DNA of 64,000 nt from contig JAEWAY010000012.1 in NCBI GenBank assembly GCA_023391415.1, positions 186,001-250,000 of the forward strand, read 5' to 3'. Below are positions 1-8,684 of this stretch, piece after piece. Numbering within the stretch: position 1 is the first letter of the stretch; each line of letters opens with the position of its first letter. The notes under the pieces are model-generated. The model was given only the letters and a program-made list of their open reading frames with translations. It searched no databases and was not told the DNA's origin. A program made the position numbers and the translations under genes. Source of the stretch: Bacteroidota bacterium (GTDB lineage: Bacteria; Bacteroidota; Bacteroidia; Cytophagales; Cytophagaceae).

Positions 1-861
1 CAAAAGGCGTATGACGAGCAGCAAAAACAGATCGCGGAGATACAGGAATTTATCGAACGTTTTAAAGGAACGTATTCCAAAACACTTCAGGTACAGTCCC
101 GCGTAAAGATGCTTGAAAAAATGGAACTGGTCGAAGTGGATGAAGTCGATACCTCGCGCCTGCACCTTAAGTTTCCACCCGCTCCGAGATCGGGAAACTA
201 TCCGCTGATCGTTGATAATCTGAGTAAAAACTATGGTGATCATGTCGTTTTTAACAACGTGTCGTTTACTATCGAGCGGGGTGAAAAAATCGCGTTTGTC
301 GGAAAAAATGGCGAAGGAAAATCCACGATGGTTAAGGCGATTATGGGAGAAATCGACTACGAGGGCAAGCTTCAGTTGGGCCATAACGCCCAAATTGGCT
401 ACTTCGCGCAAAACCAGGCGTCTTTGCTGGATGAGGATTTAACGATTTTTCAGACCATCGATACCATCGCCGTTGGCGATATCCGGACAAAAATAAAAGA
501 CATTCTTGGCGCGTTCATGTTTAGCGGCGATACTATTGACAAGAAAGTAAAGGTTTTATCTGGTGGGGAAAAGACTCGTTTGGCCATGATTAAGCTGCTT
601 CTGCAACCAGTCAATTTCCTGATTCTCGATGAGCCGACCAATCATCTTGATATCAAAACAAAGGATATATTAAAAGAAGCGCTGAAGGCCTTTGACGGGA
701 CCTTGGTGCTGGTTTCGCACGACCGGGATTTTCTGGACGGGCTAGCCAATAAGGTTTTTGAATTTGGTAATAAGCGGGTAAAGGAACACTTCGAAGATAT
801 CAATGGTTTTCTTCGAAATAAAAAACTTACTAATCTGCGGGAAATCGAGCGGAAAGCCTGA
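1..861 (+). CDS. ABC-F family ATPase, C-terminal part (5' end outside window)
   Basis: The frame is open from base 1, so this is the last 286 residues of a gene that starts before the window. A Gln/Glu/Lys-rich linker helix (about residues 1-45) leads into the second nucleotide-binding domain, with Walker A GKNGEGKST (~101), signature LSGGEKTRL (~186), Walker B FLILDEPTNHLD (~206) and the switch His in LVSHDRDFL. There is no membrane segment. Members of the ABC-F family are soluble and bind the ribosome; some protect it from antibiotics, others help stalled translation. The exact subfamily cannot be decided without the missing first ATPase domain. The next gene on the same strand starts 91 bp later. 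Confidence 0.95.
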   Translation, partial: QKAYDEQQKQIAEIQEFIERFKGTYSKTLQVQSRVKMLEKMELVEVDEVDTSRLHLKFPPAPRSGNYPLIVDNLSKNYGDHVVFNNVSFTIERGEKIAFVGKNGEGKSTMVKAIMGEIDYEGKLQLGHNAQIGYFAQNQASLLDEDLTIFQTIDTIAVGDIRTKIKDILGAFMFSGDTIDKKVKVLSGGEKTRLAMIKLLLQPVNFLILDEPTNHLDIKTKDILKEALKAFDGTLVLVSHDRDFLDGLANKVFEFGNKRVKEHFEDINGFLRNKKLTNLREIERKA

Positions 862-952
862 AGCTCTTTCGCTCCATTGTTCTTGGGAATTATATTAGAA
901 GTATGCCTGTTTTATCTTTCAGAGTTTATTTGGTATATAGTGTTATTAATTT

Positions 953-2401
953 ATGGCGACGATAATCGACCGGGTACGGGAGTTTTTTTACTCATGGAAA
1001 CCCGATAGCGCGGAGGTGGAAATCAACCAGCTTCCCAAGGCGGGTAGTGAGCGTTTGTATTTTCGGGTAAGCACTCCGCAACGTTCGTACATTGTTACGT
1101 ATAATCAGAATCTTCCCGAAAACCGTACTTTTATTGAGTTTTCGAGACACTTTCATACGAATCAGGTGGCGGTTCCCGAATTATACCACAGCAGCGCGGA
1201 CGGGTATTTTTACGCGCAATCGGATCTGGGGCAGTCATCATTGTTTGATATTGTACAAAAAGAAGGGTTTACTGAACACACGTTTCAATTGTACCAGAAA
1301 ACGCTGCATCAACTGGCGCATTTGCAGATAAAAGGTGGCAAAGGCCTCAACTACGACTATTGCATAGCTACGCGCTCCTTTGACCGGCAGGCGATTTATT
1401 CGGATTTGCTGTATTTCAAATATTACTTTTTGCGGGCGCTGCAATTGCCCTATGACAAAAATCTATTGCTCAATGATTTTGAGACGTTGAGTCTATACCT
1501 GACGCAGGAGCGCAACAAATTCTTTATGCATCGCGATTGTCAGAGCAGGAATGTCATGGTAAGCGACCATAGCGTATACTTTATCGACTATCAGGGAGGC
1601 ATGCAGGGCGCGTTGCAGTACGATGTCGCCTCTATGCTATGGCAGGCCAAGGCGGCTCTGCCGTATGAGTGGCGCGACGAACTGGTCGCTTATTACTTTG
1701 AAAAAGCGAATGAGCTCCTGGGAGGTCAGCTAAACAACAGGGACTTTATCGACAACTACCATGGTTTTGTTCTGATCCGGATGCTGCAAACGCTGGGCGC
1801 GTATGGTTTCAGAGGTTTGTTTGAGCGCAAACCGCATTTTATAAGCAGTATTCCTTACGCTTTGAAAAACCTGAAATGGTTTCTGGAAAACAAAACGATG
1901 CCGATCCGATTGCCTGAACTGCAAAAAGCGCTCAACGCGATGGTCGAGGAGCCGGTTATTCAGCGTTTTGAAAATATCAGAGCGACAAGCGCGAGCAAAC
2001 TTGTTGTGAAAATATGTAGTTTCTCCTATAAAGTAGGCATACCGGACGATTCCTCGGGCAATGGCGGCGGATTTGTATTTGATTGCCGGGGGATTCTGAA
2101 TCCCGGAAGGTTTGACGAATACAAGAGACTGACAGGACGGGATAAGCCGGTAATTGACTTTCTGATGTATCGTACGGAAATGCCCGCCTTTTTACAGCAT
2201 GTCTACAGCCTGGTCGATATAAGCGTTTCCGACTATCTGAAACGGGATTTTGAAAGTCTGTCCATCAATTTTGGATGTACAGGAGGTCAGCACAGAAGTG
2301 TTTTCGCGGCCGATCAGTTGGCGAGTCATCTGGCGTCGAAGTTTGGTTGTAATATTGAATTGAGTCACAAGGTGCAGGACGCGAAAAACTGGATCAACTA
2401 A
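953..2401 (+). CDS. AmgK-like amino-sugar kinase fused to a RapZ C-terminal domain
   Basis: 482 residues with two recognisable parts. Residues ~1-330 are an aminoglycoside-phosphotransferase fold: the catalytic HRDxxxxN loop is at ~192-199 (HRDCQSRN) and the metal-binding Asp lies in FIDYQGGMQG (~211). The surrounding pattern, through QYDVASMLW, is that of AmgK, the cell-wall-recycling kinase that makes MurNAc/GlcNAc 1-phosphate. Residues ~370-482 match the C-terminal domain of RapZ: FVFDCRG (~373), a TGRDKPVIDFL segment, and GCTGGQHRSV (~441). In E. coli that domain binds glucosamine 6-phosphate. The next gene, 9 bp on, is a MurU-like nucleotidyltransferase, as expected for an AmgK-MurU pair. 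The RapZ N-terminal P-loop domain is absent. Substrate and sensing role are inferred. Confidence 0.85.
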   Translation: MATIIDRVREFFYSWKPDSAEVEINQLPKAGSERLYFRVSTPQRSYIVTYNQNLPENRTFIEFSRHFHTNQVAVPELYHSSADGYFYAQSDLGQSSLFDIVQKEGFTEHTFQLYQKTLHQLAHLQIKGGKGLNYDYCIATRSFDRQAIYSDLLYFKYYFLRALQLPYDKNLLLNDFETLSLYLTQERNKFFMHRDCQSRNVMVSDHSVYFIDYQGGMQGALQYDVASMLWQAKAALPYEWRDELVAYYFEKANELLGGQLNNRDFIDNYHGFVLIRMLQTLGAYGFRGLFERKPHFISSIPYALKNLKWFLENKTMPIRLPELQKALNAMVEEPVIQRFENIRATSASKLVVKICSFSYKVGIPDDSSGNGGGFVFDCRGILNPGRFDEYKRLTGRDKPVIDFLMYRTEMPAFLQHVYSLVDISVSDYLKRDFESLSINFGCTGGQHRSVFAADQLASHLASKFGCNIELSHKVQDAKNWIN

Positions 2402-2410
2402 GACAAGTTA

Positions 2411-3142
2411 ATGAATAACCATACCATGAAGGCAATGATATTCGCGGCCGGAGTAGGCAGCAGATTAAAACCGTTTACAGATCATCATCCCAAGGCCCTC
2501 GCTCCCGTCAATGGTAAACCGCTTTTGCGTCGGACAATCGAATATCTGAAATCTTACGGTCTTTCTGAGTTTGTTATCAATATACATCACTTCGCGGATC
2601 AGATTATCGACTACCTGGACCGGAATCAAAACTTTGGATGTACTATACATTTTTCGGACGAACGTCAGGAGTTGCTCGAAACCGGAGGCGGGTTGAAAAA
2701 AGCGTCTCCCCTGCTCGACGGAGAAAAGGCTTTTCTGGTGATCAACGCGGATATTCTCACCAATCTTAACCTTCATGATCTGATTGGTTATCATGAATCT
2801 CAAGACAATCTTGTCACACTCGCGGTAACCAGCCGCGACGCGTCCCGGAATTTTCTATTTTCGGACGACAGCCGGCTTTGTGGCTGGAAAAACAATCAGA
2901 CCGGAGAGACTATACTGAAACGGGATGTCCCGCGGCCTATTCCCAGAGCTTTTAGCGGTATTCATGTCGTGGAGCCGGCCTTGTTTCCTCTTATGCGGCA
3001 ATCAGGCAAATTTTCCATCGTAGACACCTATCTTGACCTCTGCGAAACACGTCAAATAGGAGGTTATGACCATTCGGGCGATATCTTTATCGATGTAGGC
3101 AAACCTGAAGCTTTGGAGAAAGCGGCGAAGCTTTTTTCGTAA
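2411..3142 (+). CDS. MurU-like sugar-1-phosphate nucleotidyltransferase
   Basis: 243 residues of the NTP_transferase family. The signature loop AAGVGSRLKPFTDHHPKAL (~residues 11-29) binds the nucleotide phosphates, NADILT (~115) carries the metal-binding Asp, and FIDVGKPEALEKA closes the C terminus. The short length, without a left-handed beta-helix acyltransferase domain, fits MurU/HddC-type enzymes rather than GlmU. It begins 9 bp after the kinase-RapZ fusion, so they are probably co-transcribed. The likely reaction is MurNAc (or GlcNAc) 1-phosphate + UTP to the UDP-sugar. Translation could also start at an ATG 15 bp further in. Substrate is inferred from the neighbour; another sugar phosphate is possible. 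Confidence 0.82.
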   Translation: MNNHTMKAMIFAAGVGSRLKPFTDHHPKALAPVNGKPLLRRTIEYLKSYGLSEFVINIHHFADQIIDYLDRNQNFGCTIHFSDERQELLETGGGLKKASPLLDGEKAFLVINADILTNLNLHDLIGYHESQDNLVTLAVTSRDASRNFLFSDDSRLCGWKNNQTGETILKRDVPRPIPRAFSGIHVVEPALFPLMRQSGKFSIVDTYLDLCETRQIGGYDHSGDIFIDVGKPEALEKAAKLFS

Positions 3143-3201
3143 GCGTGTTTTCCGTTCCCGCTTGCTTTAATGATTTTATTTCCTTTTTAATCATCTTTAC
3201 A

Positions 3202-4515
3202 ATGAATAACCTCCTGGAGTCGTATCTGAACAGATTGTCGATAGCGTCGCTCAATCCTATGCAAGAAGCCATGCTGGACGCTTTTGAGCGATACGATCAA
3301 TTGACATTGATCGCTCCTACCGGCTCCGGCAAAACCCTTGGCTTTCTCCTGCCACTGCTTAAGCGGTTGAGACGCGGCGAGGCGGGAATACAAGCGATGG
3401 TCATATGCCCTTCGAGGGAGCTCGCGTTACAGATTGAGCAAGTGTTCAGGAGCATGTCCACTGGCTTTAAAGTCAATTGTTTTTATGGAGGACATCCCAT
3501 CTGGGTGGAAAAAGACAGCCTGTCCGAACCACCGGCCCTGCTGATCGGTACACCTGGCAGAATAGCCGACCATATACGACAGGGCACATTCGATCCGGGA
3601 ACTGTCCGCGTATTGGTATTGGACGAATTTGACAAGACGCTGGAACTGGGCTTCGAAGACGACACGCGATCTATATTGGCAAGTCTGAATGGTCTTCAAA
3701 AACGTGTATTGATCTCCGCCACTAAAATGTTGAAATTACCGGATTTTGTCGATTTCGTTTCCGCGTATGAACTACACTATGAGAAGGAGGAAAGCGAAGT
3801 TCGGTTAAAAATCCGCCTTGTCCGGGCTGAGGGACATGATAAACTGGAGACGTTGTTCAGGCTCCTTTGCGTGGTCGGAGACGCGCCTACCCTTGTTTTT
3901 TGCAATCACCGGATGGCTGTGGACCGTATAAGTCAGCTTCTGGGTGACAAGGGAATCGCGCACGACGTGTATCATGGCGGATTGAAACAGGATGAACGGG
4001 AACAGGCGCTGGCGAAGTTCCGAAATGGCACGTACAGGATATTGCTCGCTACAGATCTGGCTGGCCGCGGTCTGGACATTCCGGCTATTGAGCACGTAGT
4101 GCATTATCAGCCGGCGGAAACGCTTGAAACCTTTATTCATCGAAATGGCAGGACAGCCAGAATCCGCGCGGAAGGCTCCGCGTATATCCTTTTGTCCGAA
4201 GACGAAAAGTTGCCGGAATACCTGAGCGTTGAGCCGGAGTCGTTTCATTTTCCCGATGAGCTTCGGCTACCATCGCCTCCCGAATGGTCGACACTTCGTT
4301 TTGACGCCGGGAAAAAAGACAAAATCAGCAAAGGGGATATTGTAGGATTTTTGACGCGGGCTGGACGATTGTCGGGAGACGATATTGGCGTAATTGAAGT
4401 ATATGATTTTGTCGCCTATGTAGCGGTAAAAGCTTCCAAAGCGCGAGAAACGCTCTCCTTTATCACGGGGGAAAAAATTAAAAAGAAAAAAGTCCCTGTT
4501 TCTATTTCGTGGTGA
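3202..4515 (+). CDS. DEAD-box RNA helicase with DbpA-type RNA-binding tail
   Basis: 437 residues counting from the ATG at 3202; the frame stays open further upstream, but residues before this start look like translated spacer. Helicase motifs in order: Walker A APTGSGKT (~37), Ia PSRELALQ, Ib GTPGRI, motif II DEFD (~140, a variant of DEAD), motif III SATK (~172), V TDLAGRGLD and VI HRNGRTAR (~313). The last ~70 residues (from ~365) form a DbpA-like RNA-binding domain, which in DbpA targets 23S rRNA, so a role in ribosome assembly is plausible. A strong hairpin lies directly after the stop. It is one of three DEAD-box-type genes in this window. Confidence 0.9.
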   Translation: MNNLLESYLNRLSIASLNPMQEAMLDAFERYDQLTLIAPTGSGKTLGFLLPLLKRLRRGEAGIQAMVICPSRELALQIEQVFRSMSTGFKVNCFYGGHPIWVEKDSLSEPPALLIGTPGRIADHIRQGTFDPGTVRVLVLDEFDKTLELGFEDDTRSILASLNGLQKRVLISATKMLKLPDFVDFVSAYELHYEKEESEVRLKIRLVRAEGHDKLETLFRLLCVVGDAPTLVFCNHRMAVDRISQLLGDKGIAHDVYHGGLKQDEREQALAKFRNGTYRILLATDLAGRGLDIPAIEHVVHYQPAETLETFIHRNGRTARIRAEGSAYILLSEDEKLPEYLSVEPESFHFPDELRLPSPPEWSTLRFDAGKKDKISKGDIVGFLTRAGRLSGDDIGVIEVYDFVAYVAVKASKARETLSFITGEKIKKKKVPVSISW

Positions 4516-4518
4516 TAC

Positions 4519-4554
4519 AAAAAACGGGGCTGATCGAAAATGTCCGATCAGCCC
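4519..4554 (-). terminator. Rho-independent terminator for the GH9 gene
   Basis: A perfect 10-bp stem (4527-4536 with 4545-4554) and an 8-nt loop. On the minus strand it is followed by six T residues (A run at 4519-4524), so it should stop transcription of the GH9 gene that ends at 4587. It also lies just after the helicase stop codon and may act in both directions. Confidence 0.85.
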
Positions 4555-4586
4555 TGTAAGTCATATGGGTAAAAATCCCCTTTTTA

Positions 4587-6764
4587 TTATAGGATATTTA
4601 TAAGCTTTACAAAGGAGCTTTCACCATCGGAGAGCCTGATTACATAACTTCCCTGAGTTAAACCGGCCATATCAAGTTGATTGCTTCCCTGTTCCAATTG
4701 AAGTTCCTTAATCAGCATACCGGTATTGGTATAGATACTACACAAATAGCTTCCTGCCGGCAGATTCTGGATATAAGCCATCCCGCTGGCCGGATTGGGA
4801 TAGATTATGATATCCACTGTATTTCTGTTTCTGTTGTCAATACTGAGTTTGATACAGGCAGGGTCTTCTGGAGTAAGATCACAGTCTATGGCGGTGCCTA
4901 CAAATTTGGATAGCAAACGTATGTACCGCATTTGATAACCACCACTATTTTCAGTTACTTCCCATGAGTTCAGTGGCCAGCTGGTGTTAAAATCTTTGTA
5001 TGATTTCAACGCGGGCTGATCCTTGGGAGGAGAAATAGACTCAGAAGTACAGGCAGCGCCCCAACCTGGACAGACCCCATCCCAGTTGTATCCCGGATTG
5101 GGACCACCTGTAAGAAAACCGGGAGCCGGACCGTATGTGGAAACTCCTACTCTGTCCCATTTAGGGCTTCCATCTGAAAACCAAGTATGGTAAAACTCAT
5201 TGACACAGTTTTTCGCGCCATAGGCGTACATATTGGAAAGATATACAAAGTTCAGCGGATTTACCCCGTGCAGGTAATTGATATAGCCCAAGGCCGCGTC
5301 GTACGCGTCTGCTTTCTTTGACGCATTTATATCATATGAAATGACATTGTAAAACATACTACCCTTGCCTGCCTTATTACCGTTGCTTCCCCATGTATAG
5401 CTATCAACAAATGAACGATAAGGATCCGATTTGCCTGCATAGCGGGTAAAGTTATCATCCTTATCCATAGCGGCTTTATATCTATTCCGAATCGCGTTTA
5501 CGACTGAAGTAGTAGCGTCTGGTATTTGCACGTAATAAAGGATCATATCCTGAATATCGGATTCATAGGTATAGGCATACGTCCATTCGAAGAGATGTGA
5601 TAAGTCATAATTGGCATCAAAGTAATTTTTGTATACGGACTTTCCTGTCGCTTCAAACAAAAAGCAGGAGGCTTTGAGTTTTGCCATATCAAGCCTGTAT
5701 CCGGTGATCTCCTGTTGTCCGGCGCCGACACCTGTAGTGCCGTGACTGGAACTATTGTTGAAGAATGTTACATTAGGATTGGCCACGGCCCAGCCCCAGG
5801 CTTTCTCCGCCGCTTCAACCAGTTCCTGAGAATAGGCGTTCATGCCTATGCTTTTGTACACTCTCGACGCGATGGCATAGGCCGCCGCCGCGTTGAGCGA
5901 GGCGGATGTGCTGGCAGTTCCGTAGTAACTCGGCCCTGTAGCTTCGGAGGGCGGACTCGCGTGATCCAGTGATACAATGCTTAATACAGAGCCATCGCTT
6001 TCCTGCATGCGCAATAAAAAATCAACGCCCCATTTGGCTTCGTCAAGCAGATCCGGTATACCATTGCCAGATTCCGGAATATTGTAATTGTCCGTCCAGG
6101 CATCCGGCTTTTCTATATAAGCCATCATCATCTGGATGATATAGTCAGCCGTCCAGTTGGTGTACTTATTGTAGTCGCCCGCGTCGTACCAGCCTCCGTG
6201 AAGATCTCTGCTGGTAGATGGATTATTTCTGTCATTATATACATGGGCCTGCTTATCCTGCATATGACTGGCGCCATCGACCCAACCTTCTTCCGCATAC
6301 GGCTCTTGCTTGGCAAAGCCCGCGCGCTGATAAAAGAAAGTTCGGGTCGCGTGTTTTAGAACATCATTATATACTCCGTCACTGATAACAAATTCAAAGG
6401 AACGAACATTCTTTTGCTCATCGAGTACATAATAAGTGCCGGGTGTGGTCACAGTCGAAAAATCGAACCACCAGGCGTAGTCTCCGGATACAATATCCAT
6501 CGCGCCAGAAGACCATATCGCGGGAGCGGCGGAGAATACTTTTTCTCCATCCTGGTTAACAAGTGAATATGTGTTGCCGGGAGTGAAATTTTCACCGGCA
6601 TCGAAACCTACGGCAGGATCGCGGATAACGGCAATTTTCTTCGCTCCTGTCGGATAACCAAACTGATCAATAACAATATATTTGCTGAGCGTCTGTCCGT
6701 ATATGGCAGAAGCTCCCAGTAAACATATCAAGATGATTAGTGATTTTAGTAAAAATTTCTTCAT
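4587..6764 (-). CDS. GH9 family endoglucanase with T9SS sorting domain
   Basis: 725 residues. A signal peptide (residues ~1-23, ending near IYGQ) is followed by an N-terminal Ig-like CelD_N domain (~28-115) and a GH9 (alpha/alpha)6 catalytic domain (~125-620). Catalytic Asp residues sit in GGWYDAGDYNK (~188-195) and the acid Glu in the EVTENSGGYQMRYIRLL segment (~603). Other GH9 landmarks are HGVNPLNFVYL and the aromatic/Gly-rich TYGPAPGFLTGGPN. The last ~70 residues (IYPNPASGMAYI to the end) are a type A T9SS domain, so the enzyme is exported through the outer membrane and either anchored or released. It probably cleaves beta-1,4-glucan internally. It is separated by 79 bp from the multicopper oxidase on the same strand and has its own promoter-like leader. 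Confidence 0.95.
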   Translation of the reverse strand: MKKFLLKSLIILICLLGASAIYGQTLSKYIVIDQFGYPTGAKKIAVIRDPAVGFDAGENFTPGNTYSLVNQDGEKVFSAAPAIWSSGAMDIVSGDYAWWFDFSTVTTPGTYYVLDEQKNVRSFEFVISDGVYNDVLKHATRTFFYQRAGFAKQEPYAEEGWVDGASHMQDKQAHVYNDRNNPSTSRDLHGGWYDAGDYNKYTNWTADYIIQMMMAYIEKPDAWTDNYNIPESGNGIPDLLDEAKWGVDFLLRMQESDGSVLSIVSLDHASPPSEATGPSYYGTASTSASLNAAAAYAIASRVYKSIGMNAYSQELVEAAEKAWGWAVANPNVTFFNNSSSHGTTGVGAGQQEITGYRLDMAKLKASCFLFEATGKSVYKNYFDANYDLSHLFEWTYAYTYESDIQDMILYYVQIPDATTSVVNAIRNRYKAAMDKDDNFTRYAGKSDPYRSFVDSYTWGSNGNKAGKGSMFYNVISYDINASKKADAYDAALGYINYLHGVNPLNFVYLSNMYAYGAKNCVNEFYHTWFSDGSPKWDRVGVSTYGPAPGFLTGGPNPGYNWDGVCPGWGAACTSESISPPKDQPALKSYKDFNTSWPLNSWEVTENSGGYQMRYIRLLSKFVGTAIDCDLTPEDPACIKLSIDNRNRNTVDIIIYPNPASGMAYIQNLPAGSYLCSIYTNTGMLIKELQLEQGSNQLDMAGLTQGSYVIRLSDGESSFVKLINIL

Positions 6765-6765
6765 G

Positions 6766-6799
6766 TATAGTAAGGAGTTGATTTTACTATATAAAGGTA
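6766..6799 (-). promoter_or_regulatory. Promoter-like element and 8-bp inverted repeat ahead of the GH9 gene
   Basis: On the minus strand, TACCTTTA (6792-6799) is one base from the Bacteroidota -7 consensus TAnnTTTG. Immediately downstream, between it and the ATG, is a perfect 8-bp inverted repeat (6766-6773 and 6784-6791) with a 10-nt spacer. It could be an operator or a 5' leader hairpin. Nothing shows which. Confidence 0.35.
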
Positions 6800-6843
6800 A
6801 TCATGATATTGAATTATTTAAAGATTTTCTTAGCTAAAATCGT

Positions 6844-8574
6844 TTATTTCTTTATAAACTTTTGGGATACCTCTCCTTTTGAGCTGACAATCTTTATGAT
6901 ATAGTTCCCTGGAGCCAGACGGGCTATATCAAGACTAGCTTCATTATTGACAAGAGGCACGCGTCTGGACATGACAAACTGGCCGGAAACCGAATATATA
7001 GCCAGATCAAGGGCGATTCCATGGCCCATATGCCCTGTCAAAAAACCTTTTTCCACCGAAATCATTAATTTATCTTTCAGTGGATTAGGAAATATTTTGA
7101 ATTTTTCTTCGCTAATGGCCACGAACGGCGCGGACAGCACCGGATTAAGGGTATCGATGACGATAAACTGTTGCATCATGCCTTCATCTTCGTGATTGAG
7201 ATAGTGACAGTGCATCATATAGGTATACTCGTTGTCCGTAAACTCCTCAAAAGTAGCGATGACGTCGACAGTCTCGTTGGCGTATACCATCACGACGTCT
7301 TTCCATCCTCTTTCATTGACAGGAGGGGCGGCGTTGTTGCGCCTGAGCACATTGAACTGGACGTTGTGAATATGCATCGGATGCGCGATTGGGGTATTGT
7401 TCTGAAAACGCCATATTTCCGTAGCCCCCACAATCACGGTATCGTCAATGACACTCATGTCATAATGTCCTCCGTTGATGCTAAAATGCCCTGTGCTTAC
7501 TGGTGGGTTCAGCAGACGTTTTATTCTGGTACGACTGACCTGGGAAGCGGGAATAAGTTGAATAGTCGCTAACGAGGCAGGTATTGTCAGCACAGGATTG
7601 GGGGTCTCGTTGACGACCCGGATTCTTAAAAAATCGAAATTGGCCGCGTCCAGTGGGCCTGTACCGCAACCTGTGCCACCAAAACAGGATCCTCCGACTA
7701 CTTTGGGGGCGAACTCTTTGGAGTAACTTCTCAAAAATAAATCTGTACCAGGTTCTTCATCAATGAGGCTGACTAGCAATTCGACACGTTCGCCGGGTGA
7801 TACGACCACACGCTTCAATGTTACCGGCGCCGCGAGCAAGCCCCCGTCGCTGGCTATTTGTACAAAATTCCGGTTGTCATGGAATCCGATGTTGTATACT
7901 CTGTTGACAGAAGCGTTGAGCACGCGAAACCGGATGATTTGACGACCGCATTCGACAAAAGGACTCAGAGTTCCATTGATCATCATGGTGTCGCCAAGAA
8001 AGTCGTACACCATGACTCCCTGGGCGTTGATTTTTTTATCCTGGACAATCAGAGGAATATCGTCGACTCCATAGTTTCTTGGCAGGTGAAGGGCCGCTTC
8101 TTCTTCATCCCGTACGATAACCATGCCCGCCATCCCTTTATAGACCTGAGGGGCGGTAGCGCCATGCATATGTGAATGGTACCATTTGGTCGAAGCGTGA
8201 CCTTTGACCTGAAATTTGGAAGTAAACGTCTCCCCTGGCATGATCATGGACATGGGTCCTCCGTCTTCCCTCGCGGGCAAATGGAAACCATGCCAGTGTA
8301 CCGTCGTGGTGTCCGAAGGGATCGTATTTTGAATATTGAACCTGACTGTGTCTCCCGCCTGAAAGATCAGCGTAGGCCCCAGATAGTTCATGTTGTTGTA
8401 ACCATAGGTTTCCGAAACCGCGTTTCCGACAAACCGTTTGCTGGTTTTCTTAATCGTCAGGCTAAAGTCCGGTCCGTTCAGTGTTTCTGGAATGGCTAGC
8501 CTGTTGGGAAACACCTGAGCATAGGCTATGACGTGTACAAAAAGTACAGGAATGAATGACAAAAGTATTTTCAT
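6844..8574 (-). CDS. Secreted multicopper oxidase with T9SS sorting domain
   Basis: 576 residues: signal peptide (1-19), cupredoxin domains, and a C-terminal T9SS type A domain (~495-576, FKIFPNPLKDKLMISV to QKFIKK). All copper ligand motifs are present: HWH at 93-95, HSH at 133-135, HPMHIH (~400) and HCHYLNHEDEGMM (~455), so type 1, 2 and 3 copper sites should be intact. Such enzymes couple oxidation of phenols, metal ions or other donors to reduction of O2 to water. Family overall resembles CueO/SufI-type three-domain laccases. It is co-oriented with the GH9 cellulase (79 bp), so both could serve plant-biomass attack, or it may simply handle copper. Substrate unknown. Confidence 0.93.
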   Translation of the reverse strand: MKILLSFIPVLFVHVIAYAQVFPNRLAIPETLNGPDFSLTIKKTSKRFVGNAVSETYGYNNMNYLGPTLIFQAGDTVRFNIQNTIPSDTTTVHWHGFHLPAREDGGPMSMIMPGETFTSKFQVKGHASTKWYHSHMHGATAPQVYKGMAGMVIVRDEEEAALHLPRNYGVDDIPLIVQDKKINAQGVMVYDFLGDTMMINGTLSPFVECGRQIIRFRVLNASVNRVYNIGFHDNRNFVQIASDGGLLAAPVTLKRVVVSPGERVELLVSLIDEEPGTDLFLRSYSKEFAPKVVGGSCFGGTGCGTGPLDAANFDFLRIRVVNETPNPVLTIPASLATIQLIPASQVSRTRIKRLLNPPVSTGHFSINGGHYDMSVIDDTVIVGATEIWRFQNNTPIAHPMHIHNVQFNVLRRNNAAPPVNERGWKDVVMVYANETVDVIATFEEFTDNEYTYMMHCHYLNHEDEGMMQQFIVIDTLNPVLSAPFVAISEEKFKIFPNPLKDKLMISVEKGFLTGHMGHGIALDLAIYSVSGQFVMSRRVPLVNNEASLDIARLAPGNYIIKIVSSKGEVSQKFIKK

Positions 8575-8684
8575 AAGGAAAAAAAAATTATACCTCGTAC
8601 TTAACGATCCTCTTCAAAAATTGTTAATTGGAAAAAGTATGGAGGGGTAGCTTCTAGCGGTTTAATTGTACATCCGGACGCTGA

